Assembly (NCBI GenBank): GCA_009663005.1
Contig: VIGQ01002054.1
Span: forward strand, 32,501 to 63,087
Reading direction: 5' to 3'
DNA from: Actinidia chinensis
Lineage: Eukaryota > Streptophyta > Magnoliopsida > Ericales > Actinidiaceae
Length of the DNA stretch: 30,587 bases
Shown one piece after another: positions 1-8,950 of the stretch. Under the pieces are notes generated by a model. That model made no database searches. It saw nothing but the letters and a program-made list of their open reading frames with translations, and had not been told where the DNA came from. Made by a program: the position numbers and the translations under genes. The first letter of the stretch is position 1. Each line of letters starts with the position of its first letter.

Positions 1-85
1 GATTAATGGCGAGTGCCATGATTGAAGCAATCATAAACACAGAAACAGAAAGGAATGTGAAACTAACCTGCTATAAGATGGGCGG

Positions 86-108
86 GGGAGAGAGAGAGAG
101 AGAGAGGG
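86..108. repeat. (GA)n microsatellite
   Basis: A run of GA dinucleotides lies in a G-rich context at about 90-108. No gene is visible in 1-330. An open stretch on the minus strand over 31-240 is low-complexity and has no recognisable domain. Confidence 0.85.
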
Positions 109-335
109 GTGCGCAGTCACAGATGTTATAATCCTACAAGTACTCTCATCCAAAATATGAAACATATCTACCAGGTGCTGGAAAACGAATTGGGATAAAT
201 TACACTTCACATTCACCCATTTACTTACTGAAATTTTCACATTTGCACCCTTAATGAGTAATGAAAGTGTCTGTGTGAATGTGCTTAGTGATGACTCAAC
301 AAATGGGGGGTAAGAGAAGGAGCGATTCTTTCGAT

Positions 336-497
336 AAATTATTTAGTGCTCTTTTAGAGAAAATCTTAGTGGTACTCTAACTTCAGAGTGATTGGTCTAA
401 ACAGTGTGATCTGCTCATTTTTATTTGGGTTGTGACCAACATGATGCATCATTCATTGACTAGTGTAGAGCATTGTTCTAAGAGCACCAAATAATCT
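336..497. mobile_element. MITE-like short inverted-repeat element
   Basis: The sequence attatttagtgctctt at 338-353 is matched in inverted orientation by aagagcaccaaataat at 480-495, with one mismatch. This gives about 16 bp terminal inverted repeats around a 160-bp body with no coding capacity. I could not define a target-site duplication, so the superfamily is open. A related motif, gagcactagataattt, occurs at about 12177-12193 in the left arm and in mirror form near 26945, which suggests a family. Confidence 0.5.
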
Positions 498-499
498 CT

Positions 500-1330
500 C
501 TTGATTGGTAACCCAAAATTTCTAAAAAGTCTTAATTTTATAATAGTATAAATTACAAAAACAAAATAATTATAAAAACTTGTCACCCAAAAGAGAATAA
601 ATATCATATTTCATGAATAGGTTACATATTTTATATTTTGTATGCACATTCGTCTCTCCAATATTAAATTTTTTTTATCCATCTTTGGATGTGGTGTTCA
701 ATTAAGTGAATAAAAGGAGGCTATGCAGCTCTTAACTAGACAGAAAATGGACAACAGAGGAACATAAACACTTGCCCTGAAGTGTCAGAGATTGATTGAT
801 ACAATTGGGAGTAAAGGGTATAAAGTGATATTTTGTTAAAAGCGAAGGGTGAAAATGTATTTAATCAAAAATAATTATCAGTAAAACACCAGTTTTAATA
901 TGAATATAATAAGCATTTATTCAGATATGCTTGAAGTGATAGAAAGAAATTACTGTAAAAACACAACTTTTCGACTTGTATGCGAGATTATCTATTTAAC
1001 GAGTCTGCTCTCAGGGAGACGGAATAAAAAATGGGACTATATTCTCTCTTTCATCACAAACCCGTTTGAGTTGATAGATAAAATTCAAAGCTAGTCCTTT
1101 ATATTCCTTCTCTCTTTTAACAGTCATACGTAGGATTTTCCTTTCCTCAGTCCACTTTAATCACACTCCACAATGATCTTCGGTCCTTTCGGGAAAAAAA
1201 TGAAAAATGGTTTGTTTGGCCAATAGAGTGGGAAATCCGATTGTCAAACTGATTGTGCAAATTCTTTCAAGCCCACTGAAAACATGGTCAGTTCAGTCTT
1301 TAAAGTTTTTCAAGTTAGCGTGCGCACATG
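500..1330. other. AT-rich intergenic DNA, no gene seen
   Basis: This stretch has homopolymer-rich AT DNA and frequent stops in all frames. A 64-codon open stretch at 900-1094 (plus) has no recognisable domain and no convincing start context, and is not called as a gene. Confidence 0.6.
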
Positions 1331-1410
1331 GTCAGCGGATAACCGGCACCTCCATCACCGCCACATCCACTACATGACTACAACCTCCATAATCACCTCC
1401 TCGTCTCTCT

Positions 1411-1420
1411 TTATATATAG
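1411..1420 (+). promoter_or_regulatory. Possible TATA box
   Basis: The sequence ttatatatag follows a pyrimidine-rich stretch. It lies about 90 bp upstream of an ATG in good plant initiation context (caacaATGgc at 1500-1509). The spacing fits a TATA box, a transcription start near 1440-1450 and a leader of about 60 bp. It is a motif match only. Confidence 0.4.
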
Positions 1421-1504
1421 TAATTAATATCCTGACTTAGTTACCTCAGTTATCAAACAAATTATACGCCGTCAAGAACAACTTTTGCACTGCACCAATC
1501 AACA

Positions 1505-1642
1505 ATGGCCAATTACACCCATCACCTCCATGATATCCACCTTCACTCTGTCCCAAACCCAAAACCTGAAGACCATGCCCAAACAACTATCACCAAGACT
1601 CTCGGTAGATTCCGAAAACCTCAACCTACTACACTTAATTAA
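1505..1642 (+). CDS. Hypothetical 45-aa ORF, possibly a first exon
   Basis: The frame starts MANYTHHLHDIHLHS and stops at taa 1640-1642. It is His-, Thr- and Pro-rich and hydrophilic, with no signal peptide or membrane segment. Support comes from position: a TATA-like motif at 1411 and a caacaATGgc start context. The product is not recognised. It could be the first exon of a spliced gene, since a gt occurs at 1605 and a cag|g acceptor-like site near 1677, but no convincing downstream exon was found. The CA-rich composition could also be chance low-complexity DNA. Confidence 0.25.
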   Translation: MANYTHHLHDIHLHSVPNPKPEDHAQTTITKTLGRFRKPQPTTLN

Positions 1643-1854
1643 AACCAAAATCACCATCACATATCGCCATAACAGGCAAATTTCACCAAGTGATCTCTTG
1701 CACCACCATAAACAAGGTCTAAATTATTTCCTAATGCTTATTTAAGCGCACATATACACTATGTATACATGTATGTAATTTTGTATGTGTGTCATACGAG
1801 GAATGCACACCGCCAACAAGTTTTCTCTCTCTGCACGAACACATAATAATACTT

Positions 1855-3520
1855 GGAGGGTTGGTAGTACAGTCTGGTGGGTATGGAGCTGTAGAGATGG
1901 AGGTAGGTATTGCACTTGATTTGGTGGTGGATGATGATTTTCACGGTGAAGGGGTTGGCGGTTGTCTACGGCAATGGTGGAGATGGGATTAAGGTTCTGG
2001 TGACTTGGGGTGGCTGCCATGGTTTGGTTGGTGGCTTCGAGCAATTGGTGGATGTGGGCTGCGAGAGTTAGGCCAAGTGGAGGTGAAATCATGGAGGTAG
2101 ATCTTGGTTTTTCTTGGTGAGGTGAAACCATGGAAGAAGTCAGTGGTCGTTAGGTTCAGTGAAGGTGTAATCGTGAAGAAAGATAGTGGCTTTGGTGACT
2201 TTTGTAGATTATTTGGATGTCAGTGGTTGATGATAATGAGTTGATGCTGTCTGCAGGACTGCCAATGGGATGTGACTATGGAAGTCCATTTGGTTCAACA
2301 GGGGTGTGTCGCTAACGAATATGATATTTTTGTAACTCTGGTGGTTATAGTAGACCATCGGGTGGCGGTCTCCGGTAATACTAACGCTGGCACTAAAATC
2401 AGTCCAACGGGAGGGTGGGGCGGGGGTGGGGTGGGGTGGGGTGGAGATGTGGAGGTGGATATAGTTGGAGGTGAAATCAAAAGATCCTTGGCACAGTCAT
2501 CTTGGATTATAGCGGTTGGTAGATAGAGAAAGGGGGCATTGGTGATTGCATTATGGTTGGATAATGGCATGGGTTTAAAGTAAACTATGGTCTACGGTGG
2601 CTATAAGCAGTGACTGGAGATAAGGTTGTGATGACATAATGGGATTGTATGGAGTAAGGCGGTAACGAGATGGTGGTGGTTGGGGATGGAAGGGGATGGG
2701 TACAGGTAGGTTGGCAATGGAGCCTCCATTATGGAGGTGGATGGTTGCTTTGCGAATCCTATAGATGAGAACTTATATTTTAATTTCTAATAAATTATGC
2801 TTTTCGATGTCATGAATGGCTCAAGTTTTATAAATATTTAGATAATATTCCCCCCACTGACTCCCGAGATTGCAATTCATTATAAGACCATATATTTACT
2901 AAAAAGAAATCTCACCAGGCCATGGGTTTAGATACAGAAGGAATCATTGACCATTCTAACTAATCAACCCATTTGTTCTGTCAATGACAGTCTCTTGTAA
3001 ATCTCTATCTGCTGATGCGGTGGTGGTGTTTCTAATAATAGTTTTGTACTGTTGATGCCATCTGGACTTTTATGCTTCCATGCTATAACTTATTGGTTTT
3101 CACTTATCCTGGGGTGCTGCATCAGCCACAACCAATGCATTATTAAACAACTTTGCTTTTTTCTGATAGTTTAAGATGTCCATACCATGTCGCATTGCCA
3201 TGGTGAGGAAATTGTAAAGGAACATGTATAGTGATATAAGAAATGGCTTTTTATAACACTTGATACTTTAACAAATGTGATGTACTTGATGTCTATGTAT
3301 CAGTTGATACTACCTTAATTTACCCTTTTTGGCATTGGTATGGTCCCTAACTGTATCAGTGCTTTCCAGCATATCTCGTTTCAGGTTTATTGCTATATTT
3401 CGAAAATATATACTCACTCATAAAAAGTTGTGTTATAAGAATGTAACATCACTTGTAAATTATAAAAAATATTGTTTAATACCTACCTATACACATTCAA
3501 CTATAAATTAAGAAACTAAT
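1855..3520. repeat. Old tandem duplication, unit 1 (GT-rich non-coding DNA)
   Basis: Unit 1 (about 1855-3520) aligns in order with unit 2 (about 3625-5320). Shared landmarks include ggccaagtggag (2072 and 3843), gtgaagaaagat (2173 and 3941), gataatgagttgatgct or its near-copy, tcttggatta (2499 and 4231) and the AT-rich tail with gttgtgttataag-like sequence. The units look roughly a quarter diverged, so this is older than the 2650-9175 duplication. The plus strand is strikingly G/T-rich and the minus strand C/A-rich. Open stretches here are low-complexity and show no domain. Confidence 0.7.
2409..2444 (+). other. G-quadruplex-type G-rich tract
   Basis: At least five runs of three or more G lie within 36 bases, separated by one or two bases (ggg, gggg, ggggg, gggg, gggg). 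This satisfies the usual G3+N1-7 pattern for a four-stranded structure. No promoter is visible beside it. The tract is not preserved in the paired duplicate near 4150-4200. Confidence 0.7.
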
Positions 3521-3624
3521 TTATCTTCATAAATCAAAAAGATTAGAAGCCAATTACACAATCTGTTGTAGACTATACCGACACATCACAAAATATACAC
3601 ATGCATTGTAATACCTACAGGGTA

Positions 3625-5320
3625 GGTCGTTTGGTCCGGTGGGCATGGAGTCGAGATGGATGGAGGCATTGCACTTTGATTTGATGGTGGTTAATGATTT
3701 TCACAGTGGGAGTTTGGAGCTGGTGGTCCATGGCTTGGGTGGACATGGGGGTTAAGGTGGTGGTGGTGACTTTGGTTTTGACTGCCATAATGGTGGGTTG
3801 GTCATGGCAGTTCAGAACAACGGGTGGATGTGTCTGCAATCAGGCCAAGTGGAGTTGAATTCATGGAGGTAGTTGTTGATTTGCTTGGTTAGGGGGAACT
3901 ATAGAAGTCAATGGTTGTTAGGTTCAATGACGGGTAGTTGTGAAGAAAGATTATGGATTGGTTGGATACAGATGGTAATGAGTTGATGCTAGATGGAAGA
4001 CTAGGCAATGGGGTGTAACTATGGAAGTCACTAGTCGGTGATGGTTGGTTCAGTCACTGAAGTGGGGGCGCGACGATAATGAATATGATGTTTTGGGGCC
4101 ATGGAGGCTAATGTGGATTATTTGGGTGGTTGTGGTTGACTGTAATAAGCGGATGATAGGTCCAAGTCTGACCAACAGAGGTAGAGGTATGGAGACGGAG
4201 AAGTGGCCACAGCCGGAGGTAGCAAGGTCTTCTTGGATTAAAGTCATCGGTAAGAGAAGAGGAAAGCCATGATAGCATTACAGTGGGTTAAATGTTAATG
4301 CCACTGTGTTTACAGTGGTAGAATGGATATCATGTTTGATGGCTATGAAGTAGAGACCGGAGATAAGGTCTTTATTGGAACATGAGATTGAATGGAGTAA
4401 AGTGGCAACAAAAATGGTGGTCGTTGGGGGATGGAGGGGCAGAGGTATGGTGGTTTTCCAGAGGAAGTGGATGTCGGCTTCCTTAATCCTATGTTTTATC
4501 AATAATTTCCGTTCTTATGGATGAGAACTAGTTCTTTTGAAGTCTAACGACTTGTACTTCTCTCTCATTAATTTCTACATGCTAAGGTCCTATGAATATT
4601 TAGTAACATTTCCCCCATTGATTCCCAGTCATTACAATTTAGTAAATATGAAATTTCATCATGCTTTGCGTTTAGATCCTGAATGATGCACTTAAGATCA
4701 CTAACCAGTCATTTACTTCAAAATTGAAGAACGGAAACTAAAGGCCACAAACTATTCAACCGCATTTTGTGTTGTTTCTAAGGCTATGTTTGGTTGGATA
4801 GAATGATAGACGGAATGGAATCATTCTATTGGAATAATCATTCCAATCTCCATTCCATTTCTTACAAAATTTATCTCATCCAAACAAACACAACTTAAAT
4901 GTTTGCTCATATATCTTTATCTAATGTCTTGCTGTCTATTAACTTGACTAAGATTAGTTGTTTATCACTGATGCCATTGCAACTATTCTGCTTCCTTTTA
5001 CGATTTATCAATTTCCACTTATCTTCAGTGTGCTATATTGGCCACTACAACTTCATCAAACAACTTTGCTTTTTCTGATTTGGTGAAATAAGAAATGGAT
5101 TCCATAACACTATGTACTTTTACAATGGCGAATCACTCGATATCTATGTACCAGTTAACTATATCAGTGTATTCCATCATTTCCCGGTTTGGGTTTATCG
5201 CTATGAACTCTATATTTCAAAATATACGCTTACCCAAAGAGTTTTATGTACATAAGACATAACGTAGCATTCCAGGTAGCAATAACAATTGTTTAAAATC
5301 AATAAATCATCAAAATGTAC
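3625..5320. repeat. Old tandem duplication, unit 2
   Basis: This is the partner of 1855-3520, with the same landmarks in the same order, and it carries an extra 114-bp MITE at 4782-4895. Open stretches on either strand (such as 3615-3839 minus and 4045-4272 plus) are frame-by-frame readings of the GT-rich repeat and are not called as genes. Confidence 0.65.
4782..4895. mobile_element. Tourist/PIF-Harbinger-like MITE with TAA target duplication
   Basis: The element is 114 bp. Its left end ggctatgtttggttggat and the reverse complement of its right end, agttgtgtttgtttggat, form an 18-bp terminal inverted repeat with four mismatches. TAA lies immediately outside both ends (4779-4781 and 4896-4898). 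Three-base TAA/TTA duplications and GGx...TGTTTGG ends are typical of Tourist-like MITEs moved by PIF/Harbinger transposases. There is no coding capacity. The related unit at 1855-3520 lacks it, which supports insertion after that duplication. Confidence 0.7.
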
Positions 5321-5519
5321 ATTGAAGAACTAATTTGGAATCATAAAACAAAATGAATAATACATTGTATAACACACAAGCATCTTAAAACATACAACAA
5401 ATAATCCTACAATGTCTATTAGTTTCAATTACTTCAGAAAATAATTCAAACACACATTCATGATTAGTTTTAAATTAGTTTACTTAAGGTTTGCTATTTC
5501 CCCAAACCGATTTCACCCA

Positions 5520-5890
5520 TCGTAGGTGTGTCCAGATTAGATTGGGCCTGAGTTTGGGCCGAACGACATGTAAGGGTAAACATTAGGACCCAAGTCATCT
5601 GGATGGAGACGAGCGGTAGATGGGGCCAGAAATCCACTTGGCCAAACATTTGGGCCTGGGTCAATAAGCACGTTTAGACACGGCTAACGAACTTTAACAG
5701 GCTGGCCGGGATGTCGGACAGCTAAACTAGAACGCACATGGCTGGTCAAACCGGAACGAGGACAAAGTGTCCGGTCTAGGCCAAACCGTATCTTACACAT
5801 GGTGTGGTCAGAGGGTTGCATTCGCATGGAATGCAGAGAGACTACAATCCCCTAACTGCATGGGGACCTTCAAGGAATAATGGGAAGGTG
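5520..5890 (+). mobile_element. LTR-like fragment (U3 part), copy 1
   Basis: This matches 8210-8590, both carrying repeated gggcc...tgggcc motifs and the segment ggccaaaccg followed by atcttacac. In copy 2 the sequence continues into LTR-like DNA with a TATA box. Here it stops at about 5890 and jumps straight into a thaumatin-like gene fragment, so roughly 400 bp present at 8590-9010 is missing. Confidence 0.5.
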
Positions 5891-6035
5891 CTCGCCTGAT
5901 CATCGTACGCGTAGCTGTACGAGCGTGGGCAAACGTGCTTGAAGAATTGCGAGTACGTCCGGAGTCGAATACCACTCGCTACAGTAATCATGCGGGTCCC
6001 TAACGCTTTAAACGCGACGCTCCGGTAGGGGTAAC
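5885..6035 (-). pseudogene. Thaumatin-like protein gene, 3'-end fragment
   Basis: Read on the minus strand, this matches the last third of exon 2 of the gene at 8951-9755. It covers the ACK..AC.AFGDP region, the CSxxYxTPD region and the CPRSYSYAYDD region. It shares the distinctive gatcatcgtacgcgta stretch with both full copies. The extreme C-terminus (DYTMIFCP) and everything upstream are absent. It is a partial copy at the end of the first tandem unit and cannot encode a protein. It resembles the right-arm copy (gaaggtgctcgc) slightly more than the left-arm copy. Confidence 0.75.
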
Positions 6036-6346
6036 GAGTTAGTGTGAGTGGTTGGGATATGGTACGGGGATGGGTACAGGTTAGGTTGGCAATGGGAGGT
6101 GGATGGTAGTGCTTCGACGAAATCCTATAGATGAGGACTTATATTTAATTTCTATAAATTGTTGCTTTCGATGTCAGGAATGGCTTCAAAGTTTTTTATA
6201 AATAGTTAGATCATATTCCCCCAACTGACACCCGAAAAGATGCAATTCAGATAAGACCATAATTTACTAAAAAGAAATCTCACCAGGCCATAGGGTTTAG
6301 ATCCAGAAGAATCATTGACCATTCTAAACTAATCCCAACCCATTTG

Positions 6347-6781
6347 CAGTGTTTCTAAAAAATCGGCCCGCATAGGACAATAGGGCCGGCTAGGAACACA
6401 GGCCGCCCAGAACGCCTAGGTCCCGCAGGCGCTTGGGCCCCCTCCGCCTCCCGCCACTCGCTCAAAGCCTAGCGCTCTTTAGAAAACCTAATTTCTAATT
6501 TCTATATATTTTAGGAGATCTAAATGCCATTTCTATCTTCCTCTTTGTATTTATCAACATTGTTTAAACATTTAAAACTTTACATTTTGAATCATTTGGG
6601 GGTTAGATTAGAATGTAATATTTGTCATTATTATTATTTTAGTAAAATATTAATGATTTAAATAAAATAAATGAATAAAAACGCCTAGGCCCGCCCGCCT
6701 AGGGCGGCGCCCCGGCCTACCGTCTAGGCGGCTAGGCCCCCCCCAGCACACGATTACCGCCTAGCGATTTTTATTAACCTT
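6347..6781. mobile_element. 435-bp non-autonomous DNA transposon, probably hAT-like, with 9-bp target duplication
   Basis: acccatttg occurs at 6338-6346 and again at 6782-6790, directly flanking the element. The duplicate DNA at 2967-2975 has a single copy of this site, an empty site. The left end cagtgtttctaaaaaatcg and the reverse complement of the right end, aaggttaataaaaatcg, form an imperfect terminal inverted repeat ending in a shared aaaaatcg. Both ends are very GC-rich, with repeated cctaggcg motifs, and enclose an AT-rich core. There is no coding capacity. An 8-bp duplication (cccatttg) plus a CAGTG end would fit hAT; 9 bp would fit Mutator. Confidence 0.75.
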
Positions 6782-7348
6782 ACCCATTTGTTATGTCAAT
6801 GGATAATCTCGTGGTAAAATCTCTATCTGCGATGTGGTGGTGGTGTTCTAATAATAGTTTTGTACTGTGATGCCACTGGACTTTTATGCTTCCATGCTAA
6901 ACTTATGGTTGTACTTATCCGGGGCGCGCTACATCAGAAAACCAATGCATTAAACAACTTTGCTTGTTCTGATAGGTTTAACATGTCTATACCATGTCGC
7001 ATTGCCATGGTGAGGAAATTGGTAAAGGAACCTGTATAGTGAATAAGAAATGGCTTTTTATAACACTTGATACTTTAACAAATGTGAGTGTACTTGATTT
7101 CTATGTATCATTGATACTACCCTTAACATACCGTTTTTGGCATTGGTATGGTCCCTAACGTATCAATGCGTTCCAGCATAATCTCGTTTTCGGTTTTAGC
7201 GCTATATTTCGAAAATATATACTCACTATACAAAGTTGTGTTATAAGAATGTAACCTCCTTGTCAATTATAAAAAATATGGTTTATACCTTACTACTAGA
7301 GCCATTCACTAAAATTAAGAACTAATTTATCCTTATAAATCAAAAAGA

Positions 7349-8200
7349 TTGAAGTCAATTACACAATCTGTTTGTAGACTCTACCGTACAACGAGGGGGA
7401 GAGGCAGCGGAAATATACACATCAGCGTCATAACCTATAAGGGGGTGGGAGGTGTGCGGTTTGGTCCGTGGCATGGAGTCGAATGGGATGGAGGCTTGAA
7501 CTTTGATTTGATGGTGGTTAATGATTTGCCATGTGGGAGTTTGGCGGCGTGGTGGTCCATGGCATTGGTGGACATGGTGGTTAAGGTGGTGGTGTTGACT
7601 TCGGCATTGACTGCCATAGTGTGGTTGGTCATGCAGTTCATGAGCAACCGGGTGCCGCTATATAATACAGCCTATTATTCTTCTTCCATTTACGATTTAT
7701 CAATTTCCACTTATCATCAGTGTGCTATATTGGCCACTACAACTACAACAAACAACTTTGCTTCTTCTAATTAAGTGAAATAAGAAAGTTTCCATAACAC
7801 TAAATACTTTTACAATGGCGAATCACTCGATATCTATGTACCAATTAACTATATTAGTGTATTCCATCATTTCCGGTTTGGGTTTGTCGCTATGAACTCT
7901 ATATTTCAAAATATACGTTTCCCCAAAAAGTTTTATGTACATAAGACATAATGTAGCATTCCGAGTAGCAATAACAATTGTTTAAAATCAATAAATCACC
8001 AAAATGTAGTTGACGAACTAATTTGGAATCATAAACAAATGAATGATACATTGTATAACACACCAAGCTCATAAAACATACACAAATAATCAAACCACTA
8101 CAATATCTATTATTTTTCAATTACTTCGGCAAATAATTCAAACACACCTCCCTTGATTAGTTTTCCAATTAGTTTACTTAATGTTTGCTATTTCCCAACC
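7349..8200. other. Copy-2 duplicate DNA, no gene supported
   Basis: A 141-codon open stretch on the plus strand at 7349-7774 is the longest frame nearby. It reads through the GT-rich repeat (GVGGVRFGPWHGVEWDGG) and then crosses the deletion joint at 7652-7665. Its partner at 3600-3830 is not open in the same frame, so it is a chance frame. Confidence 0.6.
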
Positions 8201-8209
8201 GATTTCACC

Positions 8210-8880
8210 ATCTATAGGGGCCCAAATTAGACTTGGGCCCGAGTTTGGGCCGAACAGACTGATAAGGTGAACTTAGCCCGACCCAAGTCGTCTGGATAGG
8301 ACGAGCAGTAATTGGGCCGGATATCCCACTTGGCCCAACACTTGGGCTGGGTCAAAAAGGCACGTTTTAGACCGGGCTAACGAACTTACGGGCTGGACCA
8401 GACTGTCGGACAGCCTAAACTAGAATCGCATGGCTTTGTCCGACCGGAACGAGGACAGAGTGTGCAGTCTAGGCCAAACCGGATCTTACACGTGGTGTGG
8501 TTGGATTGGGTGCATGCCCATGGTATACGGAAGGACGGCAGCTCCTAACTGCATGGACCTTCTAACTATCTCGCCAAGAATAATGGGAAGGAGCATAATA
8601 GGAAGGATAACTGGGAGTATGCCAAGGCACGTATCATGAATGGCTTAGAGGCTAAGGTGAACAGTCATAAATAGGAAGTCACTGCGAGGTAGGTAAGCAA
8701 TGCTACCCATACTGAAACTTCACACTCCTCGTCTAGTATCAGACTCACTGAATTAAGCATGTGGAGAGTCTTTCTGGCCAAACTCAAGCAAATAAGCTCT
8801 AACGTTGTTCTTCCTATGTTTTAGAGATCAAGAAAGGAGCGGTGGTTCTCAGAGACTAAAATCTGTTCACCTTTTATATG
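8210..8880 (+). mobile_element. LTR-like sequence, probably Ty3/Gypsy solo or truncated LTR
   Basis: The order of parts fits a plant LTR: a long promoter-type region with gggcc repeats (8210-8600), a TATA-like cataaata at 8666-8673, then the R/U5-type segment cactgaattaagcat...ggagagtctttct at 8746-8776. The phrase 'ACTGAnTTAAGCATCGGAGnGTCTTT' recurs in many plant Gypsy LTRs (from memory). The right-arm mirror supports ctataaatag as the true TATA. No primer-binding site, gag or pol follows, so this is a solo or truncated LTR. Exact ends and target duplication were not found. Confidence 0.5.
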
Positions 8881-8950
8881 AATCCACAAACCAAAATGGA
8901 AACAAGTAAAAAGGCTAACAAAAAATTATTTCAAGGGTAATTAAGTAATT

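Larger units (their letters stand above)
2650..6035. repeat. Younger tandem duplication, copy 1
   Basis: 2650-3826 corresponds to 6033-7652, 4985-5890 to 7665-8590, and 5885-6035 to about 9012-9175. Long stretches match closely, for example the shared bases around ctatatttcgaaaatata at 3388 and 7201. Differences are single-base changes and indels. Copy 1 has 3827-4985, which copy 2 lacks, and it lacks the 435-bp insertion found in copy 2. The junction from copy 1 back to the start of copy 2 is at about 6030-6040, after the thaumatin-like fragment. Confidence 0.85.

Noticed and set aside
1330..2130. CA-rich DNA (1330-1690) facing GT-rich DNA (1855-2130) as a possible long inverted repeat
   Set aside because: Direct comparison showed only compositional similarity and short shared words, no sustained alignment.
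1742..2131. 129-codon minus-strand frame in the GT-rich unit
   Set aside because: It is low-complexity His/Pro/Thr/Gln-rich. Related units at 3615-3839 and 7435-7647 translate into different frames and lengths, so there is no sign of a conserved protein.
7349..7774. 141-codon open frame on the plus strand
   Set aside because: It reads through GT-rich repeat and across a deletion joint. The duplicate copy is not open in this frame, and there is no domain.
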